Source of the DNA: SYHX01 sp049317645
GTDB taxonomy: Bacteria; Bacteroidota; Bacteroidia; UBA7662
Assembly: GCA_049317645.1 (NCBI GenBank)
Contig: JBMOHV010000028.1
Coordinates: 1-22,966 of the forward strand
Direction: 5' to 3'
Length of the DNA: 22,966 nucleotides
Shown here: piece after piece, positions 1 to 7,671 of the stretch
Position numbering within the stretch: position 1 is the first letter of the stretch
Layout: the number at the start of each line of letters is the position of its first letter
Made by a program: the position numbers and the translations under genes
The notes under the pieces: model-generated
The model's input: only the letters and a program-made list of their open reading frames with translations
What the model was told of the DNA's origin: nothing
The model's database searches: none

Positions 1-1014
1 ATGGGCAATACGGTGGTTTGGAAACCGGCCAATACCCAGGTTTATTCTGCGTATTGGCTTATGCGCTTGTTTCGTGAAGCCGGTTTACCGGACGGGGTGA
101 TCAACATGGTGCCTGTTCCCGGTCCGGTGGCCGGAGAGGTTATTTTCAAGCACCCTGATTTTGCAGGCATCCATTTCACGGGCTCTTCGGGTGTCTTCAA
201 TCAAATATGGGAGCAGATTGGCCGTAACATCGGATTGTACAAGTCCTATCCTCGCATCGTGGGCGAGACCGGTGGCAAAGACTTTGTCGTGGCCCATGCT
301 TCGGCACCTGCGGATGTGGTGGCTACCGCCTTGTCGCGTGGAGCCTTTGAATACCAAGGCCAAAAATGCTCCGCGGCCTCCAGGGCTTATGTCCCGGATG
401 TGTTATGGCCTGAGGTATTGGAAAGGGTCCGGGCCGATTTGCAACACATGAAAATGGGCGGTGTCGAAGATTTCAGCAACTTCATTAACGCCGTGATTGA
501 CGAAAAGTCGTTTGACAAATTGAAGGCGGCCATCGACGAAGCCCGACAGCATCCCGATTGCGAAGTCCTCGTTGGGGGGAGCTGTGACAAGTCCAAAGGT
601 TATTTTGTCGAACCCACCTTGATTCAGACGACCAACCCCAAATACAGGACCATGTGCGAGGAGCTCTTTGGCCCGGTTCTGACCGTCTATGTTTATCCGG
701 CCGATCGCTACGAGGAGGTTTTGGATCTGTGCAATAACACGTCGCCTTATGCACTGACGGGGGCTGTTTTGGCGACGGATCGCTATGCCCTGGATTTGGC
801 CACCGCCAAACTGCGCCATGCGGCGGGAAATTTTTACTTGAACGACAAACCCACCGGTGCAGTGGTTGGGCAGCAGCCCTTTGGCGGAGCCAGAGCCAGC
901 GGCACCAACGACAAAGCCGGTTCTTCCCTCAATTTGTTGCGCTGGGTTTCGGCTCGCACTATCAAGGAGAACCTATTGCCCCCAACTACATACCCTTACC
1001 CGTTTCAGGGTTGA
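1..1014 (+). CDS. pruA: L-glutamate gamma-semialdehyde dehydrogenase (1-pyrroline-5-carboxylate dehydrogenase), 3' part
   Basis: This is the C-terminal 337 residues of an aldehyde dehydrogenase that oxidises glutamate gamma-semialdehyde (from proline via pyrroline-5-carboxylate) to glutamate with NAD+, a cytoplasmic step of proline catabolism. The general-base glutamate is seen in GETGGKD (E89 of this fragment) and the catalytic cysteine in GQKCSAASR (C123). The NAD-site region GNTVVWKPA is at the very start, and the C-terminal QPFGGARASGTNDK stretch is typical of the PruA branch rather than generic aldehyde dehydrogenases. Family members have about 540 residues, so roughly 200 N-terminal residues lie outside the window. 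The ATG at base 1 is most likely an internal methionine, because relatives continue upstream of this motif. The stop codon (1012-1014) directly abuts the stop codon of the convergent dehydrogenase gene. Confidence 0.93.
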   Translation: MGNTVVWKPANTQVYSAYWLMRLFREAGLPDGVINMVPVPGPVAGEVIFKHPDFAGIHFTGSSGVFNQIWEQIGRNIGLYKSYPRIVGETGGKDFVVAHASAPADVVATALSRGAFEYQGQKCSAASRAYVPDVLWPEVLERVRADLQHMKMGGVEDFSNFINAVIDEKSFDKLKAAIDEARQHPDCEVLVGGSCDKSKGYFVEPTLIQTTNPKYRTMCEELFGPVLTVYVYPADRYEEVLDLCNNTSPYALTGAVLATDRYALDLATAKLRHAAGNFYLNDKPTGAVVGQQPFGGARASGTNDKAGSSLNLLRWVSARTIKENLLPPTTYPYPFQG

Positions 1015-1965
1015 TCAAAGGCTTCCGTTGAATTCAGGTGCAACCACCAGGTCTTTGGACCCGGCTTGGTAGGCGTAGAAGCCTTTGCCGGTTTTGACGC
1101 CAAGGTTGCCGGAGGAGACCATTTTGACAAGGAGTGGGCAGGGCGCGTACTTGGGTTGCCCAAAGCCTTCGTGGAGAACGCGTAGGATGGCCAGGCAGAC
1201 ATCCAGCCCAATGAAGTCCGCCAATTGCAAGGGCCCCATGGGATGGGCCATCCCCAGCTTCATGACAGTGTCAATTTCGGCGACACCGGCCACGCCTTCG
1301 TAGAGGGTATGCACGGCTTCGTTAATCATGGGCATCAGAATACGGTTGGCCACAAATCCAGGATAATCGTTGGCCTCCACCGGGATTTTCCCTAGGCGAC
1401 GGCTAACCTCCACGATGGTCGCGGTAACGGCCGGATCGGTGTTATAACCTTTGATAATTTCGACCAGTTTCATGACCGGTACCGGGTTCATGAAGTGCAT
1501 GCCGATCACCCTTGTAGGGCGCCCGGTGGCCCCGGCGATATCGGTGATCGAAATCGAGGAGGTATTGGTGGCCAGGATACAAGTCGGGGGGCATAATTGG
1601 TCCAATTGCCGGAAGAGTTCCAACTTGATTTGTCGGTTTTCGGTGGCCGCTTCGACCACCAAATCGGCCTTTTGGGCTGCGGTGGCCAGGCTGGTACCGG
1701 TATGAATGCGGGCCAGGGCGGCATCTCTGCTCTCTTGATCCAGGCTGCCTTTGGCAACCACCCGGTCCAAATTCCGGGCAATCGTGGTTATGGCCTTCTC
1801 CAAGGCGGGGGCCGAGAGGTCAACCAGCTCAACCTGGTAGCCGCAGGTTGCAAAAACCTGGGCGATGCCGTTGCCCATGGTTCCACAACCGACCACGGTC
1901 ACGTTTTGGATGGAGGGAGCCGGGCTGTTGCCGGAAGAGGGGGGGGTCTTTGATTCCATATTCAT
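1015..1965 (-). CDS. 3-hydroxybutyryl-CoA dehydrogenase (3-hydroxyacyl-CoA dehydrogenase family)
   Basis: A stand-alone NAD-dependent 3-hydroxyacyl-CoA dehydrogenase of 316 residues, interconverting 3-hydroxybutyryl-CoA and acetoacetyl-CoA in the cytoplasm (fatty-acid or amino-acid degradation). The Rossmann glycine motif GCGTMG is at residues 26-31. The catalytic pair is visible as H157 (GMHFMNP) and E169 (KLVEI), with the substrate-side serines in NTSSIS near 134-139 and N207 in the FVANR motif. The C-terminal helical domain includes the usual GPLQLADFIGLD and TGKGFYAY stretches. Length is normal apart from an N-terminal extension of about 20 Ser/Pro-rich residues before the first strand. 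Start choice is between ATG at 1965 and an in-frame ATG two codons later (1959); a -7 box lies four bases before the first. Codons 7-9 contain a run of eight C. The symbol could be hbd, mmgB or paaH; the sequence alone does not decide. Confidence 0.92.
   Translation of the reverse strand: MNMESKTPPSSGNSPAPSIQNVTVVGCGTMGNGIAQVFATCGYQVELVDLSAPALEKAITTIARNLDRVVAKGSLDQESRDAALARIHTGTSLATAAQKADLVVEAATENRQIKLELFRQLDQLCPPTCILATNTSSISITDIAGATGRPTRVIGMHFMNPVPVMKLVEIIKGYNTDPAVTATIVEVSRRLGKIPVEANDYPGFVANRILMPMINEAVHTLYEGVAGVAEIDTVMKLGMAHPMGPLQLADFIGLDVCLAILRVLHEGFGQPKYAPCPLLVKMVSSGNLGVKTGKGFYAYQAGSKDLVVAPEFNGSL
1939..1946. repeat. Homopolymer of eight G (C on the coding strand) inside the dehydrogenase N-terminus
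   Basis: Eight consecutive G on the plus strand fall within codons 7-9 of the minus-strand 3-hydroxybutyryl-CoA dehydrogenase gene, encoding part of its Ser/Pro-rich N-terminal extension. Tracts of this length are known slippage sites. Gain or loss of one base would shift the frame before the NAD-binding domain. No slippage is shown by this single sequence. Confidence 0.85.
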
Positions 1966-1969
1966 GAAC

Positions 1970-1977
1970 CAAAATTA
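1970..1977 (-). promoter_or_regulatory. Bacteroidota -7 promoter box for the 3-hydroxybutyryl-CoA dehydrogenase gene
   Basis: On the minus strand this reads TAATTTTG, an exact match to the Bacteroidota primary-sigma -7 consensus TAnnTTTG. Only four bases (GTTC) separate it from the first ATG (1965), so the transcript would start at or next to the start codon (leaderless). I see no TTG -33 element at 17-23 bases upstream, which weakens the call. Confidence 0.5.
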
Positions 1978-1990
1978 GGTCAAGGCCCTC

Positions 1991-1997
1991 TATTTTG
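1991..1997 (+). promoter_or_regulatory. Possible weak -7 box for xseA
   Basis: TATTTTG on the plus strand is one base short of TAnnTTTG and lies 41 bases before the xseA ATG. It forms the mirror of the dehydrogenase box: CCAAAAT (1969-1975) and ATTTTGG (1992-1998) are a perfect 7-base inverted repeat with a 16-base spacer. No -33 TTG is visible at the right distance. It could be a divergent promoter pair or a symmetrical protein-binding site. Confidence 0.3.
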
Positions 1998-2018
1998 GAG
2001 GTGGCGTTGGGCTCCTCC

Positions 2019-2038
2019 GGTTCAGCGATCTTTGAACC
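2019..2038 (+). promoter_or_regulatory. Hairpin immediately upstream of the xseA start codon
   Basis: GGTTCA (2019-2024) pairs with TGAACC (2033-2038) around an 8-base loop, and the ATG of xseA follows the stem with no gap. In an mRNA starting upstream, this stem would occupy the ribosome entry site. The stem is only six base pairs, so a regulatory role is an inference. Confidence 0.35.
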
Positions 2039-3184
2039 ATGAGCCAACCAACCGACGCCACCCTTTCGGTCACCGGTCTGAATGAATTGCTTCGATCCGT
2101 TTTGGAGGGAAGTCCCTATTTTCGGCGCCTGCAGGTCGAGGGAGAAATCGCGGGTTTAACCCGTGCCCGCAGTGGCCATTTGTACTTTACCCTCAAAGAT
2201 GCCGGGAGCCAAATCCCCTGCGTTATGTTTCAGGCTCAGCGCCGCCTGCTGGAGGTGGAACCCTCCGAAGGGGACCGGGTCATCCTAGGTGGTGAGATCC
2301 GACACTATGTGCCCCGGGGTTCCTTGCAATTGCAGGCCTATTCGTTGCGCGCTACGGGGGTTGGGGATCTTTTTGCGCTCTTTGTGCAACTCAAAAACCG
2401 ATTGCAGGCCGAAGGTCTATTTGACCGGGAACGCAAAAAACCCATCCCAGCCTATGCCTCGGCCTTGGGCGTGGTTTCTTCTCCGGACGGGGCGGTTATT
2501 CATGATATTTATCGGACGGTTGAGAGGCGTTTTCCTGCCATGCCCGTGGTGCTTTCGCCCAGCCCGGTTCAAGGGGAGGCGGCGGTTGGACCGCTCATCA
2601 AAGCACTTCAAGCCTTGGATGCCCGACCGGATATTGAGTTGATCATCTTGGCCAGGGGAGGGGGTTCCATGGAAGATTTGTGGTGTTTTAACAACGAACA
2701 CCTGGTTCGAACCGTGGCCGCGATGCAAACGCCGGTGATCACGGCCGTGGGCCACGAAACCGATGTGACCTTGGTGGATTTTGCAGCCGATTTGCGAGCC
2801 CCTACCCCCACGGCGGCCGCTGAATTGGCCACGCCGGATGCGGCCGAATTATCGAGAGAATTGATTCGTATGGAACAACGCGCCGGTTCAGCCTTGTTGT
2901 CCATGCTGGACGATTTGGAACAAGGGGTGGATGAAGGCGAACAAAGACTGCGTCGCGGTTTGCTTCAACGTTTGGCTTTGATGGAACAACGCTGTGAAAC
3001 CCTGAGCAAGCAGGCGGAGGCCCTGGATTTCCGATCGGTCCTGCGCAGAGGATTTAGCCTCACCATGAAAGACGGGCGTTTGGTACGGGAGCCTCAACAG
3101 GTCCGTCCCGGGGAGGTGATCCAGACCATTCTCCACAGTGGCCGTTTTCAGTCCCAAGTTCTCCCCCAGCCCGGAGATGAATAA
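2039..3184 (+). CDS. xseA: Exodeoxyribonuclease VII large subunit
   Basis: Large subunit of exonuclease VII, the cytoplasmic nuclease that degrades single-stranded DNA from both ends. Residues about 8-100 form the OB-fold nucleic-acid-binding domain (LSVTGLNELLRSVLEG, GHLYFTLKD). The catalytic domain follows, with the conserved SSPDGAVIHDI stretch, RGGGSMEDLW at 206-215 and GHETDVTLVDFAADLRAPTP from 238, then a coiled-coil-rich segment and a C-terminal RRGFS motif. At 381 residues it is shorter than the 456-residue E. coli enzyme, mainly in the coiled-coil part. The start follows from the OB-fold beginning directly after it. The small subunit XseB, often encoded next to xseA, is not present: uvrC starts 14 bases after the stop. 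Likely co-transcribed with uvrC. Confidence 0.94.
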   Translation: MSQPTDATLSVTGLNELLRSVLEGSPYFRRLQVEGEIAGLTRARSGHLYFTLKDAGSQIPCVMFQAQRRLLEVEPSEGDRVILGGEIRHYVPRGSLQLQAYSLRATGVGDLFALFVQLKNRLQAEGLFDRERKKPIPAYASALGVVSSPDGAVIHDIYRTVERRFPAMPVVLSPSPVQGEAAVGPLIKALQALDARPDIELIILARGGGSMEDLWCFNNEHLVRTVAAMQTPVITAVGHETDVTLVDFAADLRAPTPTAAAELATPDAAELSRELIRMEQRAGSALLSMLDDLEQGVDEGEQRLRRGLLQRLALMEQRCETLSKQAEALDFRSVLRRGFSLTMKDGRLVREPQQVRPGEVIQTILHSGRFQSQVLPQPGDE

Positions 3185-3198
3185 TCGCGGCGTGATTC

Positions 3199-5019
3199 AT
3201 GGATAACGAAGGATTCAAACAGGTGGAGTATTCCATCCCCGAATCACCGGGGGTGTACCGCTATTTTGACAAAAACGAAGCCTTGCTCTACGTAGGCAAA
3301 GCCAAAAACCTGCGCAAAAGAGTCTCCCAATACTTTTTGGAACAACGCTCACCCAACCGCATTCGCTTGATGGTTCGCCTGATCCATCGAATTGAGTTCA
3401 CCGTGGTTGATTCTGAACACGATGCGTTGTTGCTCGAAAATGTGCTCATCAAAAAGCTACAGCCCCGCTACAACATTCGACTCAAGGACGACAAGACGTA
3501 TCCTTTTTTGGTGCTGCGCAACGAACACTTCCCTCGTTTGGAGGTGACCCGAAAAGTTCAAAAGGACGGAGCCAGGTACTTCGGACCCTATACATCGCCC
3601 CCCGCCATGTACACGCTTTTGGAGTTGGTACGACGCTTGTACCCGCTGCGAACCTGTGCCCTGCTTTTGTCCCCCTCCAATATCAAAAAGGCCGGTTACC
3701 GACCTTGCTTGGAGTACCAATTGGGAAACTGCAAGGCTCCTTGTGCAGGATTGCAGAACGAAGAGGAATACCGAGAACTCACCGAAGCGGTGCATCAGTT
3801 GTTAAAAGGCAACCTAGGGGGGCTTATCAAAAGTCTGCGCGTTCAACTCCAAGAAGCGGTCAAGCGATTGGCTTTCGAAGAAGCCCACCGAATCAAGGAG
3901 CAGGTTGAAATGCTCGAAAAATACCAAGCCCGTTCCACTGTGGTCAGCACCAAGATTCATGATTTGGATGCCTATGCCTTGGCTCGTCACCGGGATCGCG
4001 CCGTGGTCAACCACTTGCATGTCCTGAACGGCGCCGTGGTCCGTTCGTACAACCTGGAATTTCGATTGGCCTTGGAGGACGAGGAGGATTCATCACGACT
4101 AATGGCCCAGGCAATGTTGGAAATTGCCGAACGGTACCGTCACGAGCCCCGCGAAATTGTCTGCAATGTATTGCCGGATAGCCCTCCTTTTCCGGGGGTT
4201 CGGGCCCGTGTTCCGGCCAGCGGAGACCCCAAGAAACTGGTGGATCTCAGCCTCAAGAACGCCTTCTTTTGTTTGCAGGAAACCCTTAAAACCCCGGACC
4301 AACGCCAAAACGCCACGCGTTCGGATCGTTTGCTCTTGCAGGTCCAAAAGGACTTGCAGCTCAAGGAAGTCCCCTCGCTTATGGAGTGTTTTGATAACTC
4401 TCATTTTCAAGGCAGTCAAACGGTTTCATCTTGTGTTGTATTCCGTAACGGAAGGCCTTCCAAGCGGGATTACCGCTTGTTTAATCAAAGGGACAGTGCG
4501 GGGATAGACGATTTTGCGAGCATGCACGAAGTCATTACCCGACGCTATTCAAGAATTTTGGCCGAGGGCGGGGAATTGCCCGGTTTGGTGGTGATCGACG
4601 GAGGCAAAGGCCAGTTGAGTGCCGCCCGCGAAGCCATGACTGCCTTGGGCTTGGGCGATGTTCCCCTGATTGGGATTGCCAAGCGCCTGGAGGCCTTGTT
4701 CAGGCCCGGCGATCCGCATCCCCTGATGCTGGACAAAAAGAGTCCCACCCTGCGTTTGTTGCAACAAATGAGAGACGAGGCTCACCGATTTGGTTTAAAC
4801 CATCATCGACGCCGACGCAGCAAAAGCAATACGGCTTCCGAGTTGGTCAACCTTCCAGGGGTCGGACCCGTCACCGTTCGAAAATTATTGGAAGCTTTTG
4901 GTTCGGCCGAACAAGTTTACTTGGCCGGTACCGAGGCCCTTGCTCAGGTCGTAGGCCCCTCTATGGCGTCCAAAATCTTGGCAGCCATCCAAGGCTCCCA
5001 GGATCCACGGCCCGAATAG
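3199..5019 (+). CDS. uvrC: UvrABC system protein C (excinuclease subunit)
   Basis: UvrC makes both incisions flanking a DNA lesion during nucleotide excision repair, acting with UvrA and UvrB. The 606-residue length is normal. The N-terminal GIY-YIG nuclease domain (about 12-90) shows SPGVYRYF and LLYVGKAKNLRKR. A cysteine-containing segment (RPCLEYQLGNCKAPC) follows near 170-185, then the UvrB-interacting UVR helix pair near 230-245. The RNase H-like 5' nuclease domain carries D399 (ECFDNSH), D438 (GIDDF), D467 (VVIDGGKGQ) and H529 (DEAHRF), matching the known catalytic residues. The C-terminus has helix-hairpin-helix DNA-binding motifs (LVNLPGVGPVTVRKLLEAFG). ATG at 3199 is 14 bases after the xseA stop, so an operon is likely. 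Its stop is separated by one base from the stop of the convergent lipoprotein gene. Confidence 0.97.
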   Translation: MDNEGFKQVEYSIPESPGVYRYFDKNEALLYVGKAKNLRKRVSQYFLEQRSPNRIRLMVRLIHRIEFTVVDSEHDALLLENVLIKKLQPRYNIRLKDDKTYPFLVLRNEHFPRLEVTRKVQKDGARYFGPYTSPPAMYTLLELVRRLYPLRTCALLLSPSNIKKAGYRPCLEYQLGNCKAPCAGLQNEEEYRELTEAVHQLLKGNLGGLIKSLRVQLQEAVKRLAFEEAHRIKEQVEMLEKYQARSTVVSTKIHDLDAYALARHRDRAVVNHLHVLNGAVVRSYNLEFRLALEDEEDSSRLMAQAMLEIAERYRHEPREIVCNVLPDSPPFPGVRARVPASGDPKKLVDLSLKNAFFCLQETLKTPDQRQNATRSDRLLLQVQKDLQLKEVPSLMECFDNSHFQGSQTVSSCVVFRNGRPSKRDYRLFNQRDSAGIDDFASMHEVITRRYSRILAEGGELPGLVVIDGGKGQLSAAREAMTALGLGDVPLIGIAKRLEALFRPGDPHPLMLDKKSPTLRLLQQMRDEAHRFGLNHHRRRRSKSNTASELVNLPGVGPVTVRKLLEAFGSAEQVYLAGTEALAQVVGPSMASKILAAIQGSQDPRPE

Positions 5020-5020
5020 G

Positions 5021-6808
5021 CTATTTCGTTGTCGCAAGAATCTCTTTGCGCAATTCGGCAAATTCCGGATCGACGGCGATTTTGTCCTTGAATTCGGGGT
5101 ACCCGGCCAAAAGAGTTTGCACGGCCTTTCCCAATTCGGAAGCGTTGCGAGTTCGGGCTGCAAGGACGGCCTTCAGGTAGAGAACCGATGATTCGTTGGA
5201 CGATCCCAGGGCGTTCAGGGCTTCAGACGCTTTGGAATCATCGCGGTTGAGGATATGAGCCAGGGCTTGCAGGGTACCTGCGGGTTGGTTCCCCAATACT
5301 TGAAGTGCTTCTTTGTATTGTCCTTTCCGGATCAGGAGCACCGCCTCGTATGCTGGCAAGCTTTGTCCGTTGGCCTGGGCTCTCTTGATCACCAAGGCGA
5401 GTTTGGCCCAATCACCCAGATTGGTGGCGACCATGGCTTGGTTGCTCAGGACTTCCGAAGAACTCGGGGCGGCTTCGGCTGCAGCGTCCAAATTCTTGGA
5501 GGCTGTTTCGAAACGACCGCCTTGAATATCCATAACAGCTAGGTTGTTGTAGGCCCGGTGATCGGCGGGAAAGCGCTGCTTGGTTTTTTCGAGGATATCG
5601 GCAGCCATGGCAGGAGAACCGGCTTGTTCGGCGGTTGCCAGCATTTCGGATGCGGTAATTTCGGAGGAAGGAACCCGAATGAGCTCCATGCGCTCTTCGA
5701 AGGAACGGGGAGCTACTTTGGTCATAATGACCATGTTGGCTCGTCGAAGTGGGGGCAAATATTCTTCGGTAATGATTTCCCAGGCTTCGGTCATTGCACG
5801 CAATTGGCCTTGCTTTTCGGTGCTGGACAACGAAGTGTTACGGATAATTTCGATGACTTTTTCTTTGTTGGGAATGCGAGCAAATTCAATCCCTTGGAGC
5901 AAACCTTTCCAATCTTCGGTTCCTTGGTTTTGAACGTAGAGGTTGCTGTTGTTAATATCGTAATTGATGTCCTTCAAGCCCTTGCTGGACCGCAGCGCGT
6001 CCACTACAAACTTGCCACCCGCACCGGCCCGTTCATTGGCCAGTTCGTTGTTAAACTGCAATTCGCCGTCCGGTGATGCGTAACCGTTCACTTCAATTTT
6101 GAGGATTTCTTTGGTTTTACTCAAAAAGTTAACCAGTTGCAAAATCTCTTTGCGCTTGCGTTCGCTTTCCCGGATTGTGGACTTGTTCAGTTCAAAATAG
6201 ATAGTCGCCTCAAAGGGTTGAATGGTATCCGGGACAAAGCCCGAAGCAATGGAACGAGGCGCGGAGGTGTAAGTGGCCGTCCGGCTGAGTAGGCTGGGTC
6301 CTTCGGTGAGCATGACATCGAAGCGATAGGTTTTGGCAGGCCAAGGAGTTGTTGATCCTGCTTCCATCGCAGCTTTGGCTGCTTTGACATTCTTTTTGGA
6401 TCCACTGAAGGAGGCCACCTCCAGGAAGTACGAATGATTGGGGGCCTTGTCGTTCATGGTTTCACCAAAGGTGAGGGTACCCGCCGTCTCTTTGAGGGGA
6501 TCGGCCTTGGTGCCGTTCATTCCTTTGACTTTGGGACCTGTGATGAGGTCTCTGGATTTGACCTTGGTTTGGCCACCGTCTTTTTCGAGCAAGGTCATCA
6601 CGGCTACACCGTTCTTGGCGATGGTTTTGGGGGCTATTTGGTAATTTACATCCAGTTGAGCCCGGTTGCCGTGCAGGGTCAAAGGCGCTTCGTTGAGTCG
6701 GTAGTTCACTGCGTTGGAATCCAGTTTGAATTCTTTGGCGCAGGATCCCAAGAATAGGCTGCCCAACAAAAGGCAGGTGAACCCGATCCATGAACGAGTG
6801 TTTTTCAT
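5021..6808 (-). CDS. Outer-membrane lipoprotein with central OmpA-like domain and C-terminal TPR repeats
   Basis: A 595-residue lipoprotein beginning with a type II signal peptide: positive MKNTR, a hydrophobic core, and lipobox LGSC with the modified cysteine at 23. Residues about 30-190 look like beta-rich domain(s). An OmpA-like fold follows (about 200-365): strand FELNKSTI, the ASPDG turn at 244-248, an NNELANERA motif at 253-261, an insertion, then a closing strand after LPPLRR. Residues about 385-570 are helical TPR-like repeats (AYNNLAVMDIQGGRFETASKNL). OmpA-like domains usually bind peptidoglycan; here the aspartate of the classical motif is replaced by the ASPDG variant seen in Bacteroidota. 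The frame is open to 6901, but the signal peptide fixes the start at 6808. It is a divergent paralogue of the 9480-7672 product. Substrate and partners are unknown. Confidence 0.85.
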   Translation of the reverse strand: MKNTRSWIGFTCLLLGSLFLGSCAKEFKLDSNAVNYRLNEAPLTLHGNRAQLDVNYQIAPKTIAKNGVAVMTLLEKDGGQTKVKSRDLITGPKVKGMNGTKADPLKETAGTLTFGETMNDKAPNHSYFLEVASFSGSKKNVKAAKAAMEAGSTTPWPAKTYRFDVMLTEGPSLLSRTATYTSAPRSIASGFVPDTIQPFEATIYFELNKSTIRESERKRKEILQLVNFLSKTKEILKIEVNGYASPDGELQFNNELANERAGAGGKFVVDALRSSKGLKDINYDINNSNLYVQNQGTEDWKGLLQGIEFARIPNKEKVIEIIRNTSLSSTEKQGQLRAMTEAWEIITEEYLPPLRRANMVIMTKVAPRSFEERMELIRVPSSEITASEMLATAEQAGSPAMAADILEKTKQRFPADHRAYNNLAVMDIQGGRFETASKNLDAAAEAAPSSSEVLSNQAMVATNLGDWAKLALVIKRAQANGQSLPAYEAVLLIRKGQYKEALQVLGNQPAGTLQALAHILNRDDSKASEALNALGSSNESSVLYLKAVLAARTRNASELGKAVQTLLAGYPEFKDKIAVDPEFAELRKEILATTK

Positions 6809-6825
6809 TTTGTAAAAATTTGGTT

Positions 6826-6833
6826 CAAAAATA
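6826..6833 (-). promoter_or_regulatory. Bacteroidota -7 promoter box for the OmpA-TPR lipoprotein gene
   Basis: The minus strand reads TATTTTTG, an exact TAnnTTTG match, 17 bases upstream of the ATG at 6808 and inside the 52-base gap after the NlpC/P60 gene. No TTG lies at the expected -33 spacing. The placement suggests the lipoprotein gene can be transcribed independently of the two genes upstream, and it supports 6808 as the true start. Confidence 0.5.
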
Positions 6834-6860
6834 GGAGGAACAAAGAAGAATCGAACGCTT

Positions 6861-7658
6861 TTAGAACGCAAGATGAAGGGAAGGCGTATAAAAGGAGGCA
6901 ATCCCTACGAGTCGGTGAGGATGCGTAGGACGCTTGTCCACGGGCTGAATGCCCTCGTTGTTGACCGGATCCAAACGGACCTCCCCGGAGGCATGAAGGA
7001 TTCGGCCATCCCCGGTCAGCAGACCAACATGGGTGATACGATCGCTGTTCTCCGAAAAAAAAGCCAAATGCCCAGCTTGCCAGGCCCTGGGGTCTGCCAA
7101 GTCATAACAAAAAGGGGCTAGGCTATGTTGCTGTGAAGCGTCCCTTGGCAGGGCCACTCCTACCGAGCCCCAGAGGACCTGGACCAAACCCGAACAATCC
7201 ACCCCGAAACGACTGCGGCCGCCCCATAAGTAAGGGGTCCCTAACCAGGCCATCCCGCGTTCAAGGACGGTCCGGGGATCGGGCTTTTGGTCCAAGATCA
7301 AGGAAGAAGCACCACGGATCAAAGAATCGTCCGCCGAGCCCAGGAAAGGTCGTAGAATACTGCCCATACTAAGGCAACGAACGGGGCCCGATAAGGGAGT
7401 CTGTACCAAGGCCCAATCACTGCAAACGCGCGGGCTATCGTCTTCGATGGTATTGGAATGAACCATGCATTGGCGTTCCGAAATCCAGCCGGTATAGCCG
7501 TCTGACACGGATTGTACATGAATCCAAGAAGGTTCGTGAGCCAAGAAGCTGAATTGCTCACCCCAAAGGCCCTGGCTGACCTGCTCGCTGCGATGACTGG
7601 GCTCCGACCGAAGGGGAGCCACCGGTACAGAACAAAACAGGGTGGATCCCAGTTCCAA
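6861..7658 (-). CDS. NlpC/P60 family cysteine peptidase with N-terminal bacterial SH3 region (YkfC-like, C40)
   Basis: A 265-residue C40 peptidase predicted to cleave gamma-D-glutamyl-diamino-acid bonds in cell-wall peptides. Residues about 6-65 resemble a bacterial SH3 domain (SVPVAPLRSEPSHRSEQ, GYTGWISE). The NlpC/P60 domain (about 130-255) shows GTPYLWGG and the catalytic triad C155 (DCSGLVQ), H210 (THVGLL) and H222 (LHASGEV). There is no signal peptide, so a cytoplasmic role in muropeptide recycling, as for YkfC, is more likely than wall hydrolysis. The start is a TTG at 7658: upstream in frame there is no ATG or GTG before a stop codon, and the SH3 region begins right after it. It starts 13 bases after the stop of the upstream OmpA-TPR gene, so co-transcription is likely. 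Confidence 0.88.
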   Translation of the reverse strand: MELGSTLFCSVPVAPLRSEPSHRSEQVSQGLWGEQFSFLAHEPSWIHVQSVSDGYTGWISERQCMVHSNTIEDDSPRVCSDWALVQTPLSGPVRCLSMGSILRPFLGSADDSLIRGASSLILDQKPDPRTVLERGMAWLGTPYLWGGRSRFGVDCSGLVQVLWGSVGVALPRDASQQHSLAPFCYDLADPRAWQAGHLAFFSENSDRITHVGLLTGDGRILHASGEVRLDPVNNEGIQPVDKRPTHPHRLVGIASFYTPSLHLAF

Positions 7659-7671
7659 TGCGAAGGGTTCT

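Noticed and set aside
6809..6901. 31-residue upstream extension of the OmpA-TPR lipoprotein
   Set aside because: It would displace the lipoprotein signal peptide from the N-terminus and include the -7 box; ATG 6808 is the sensible start.
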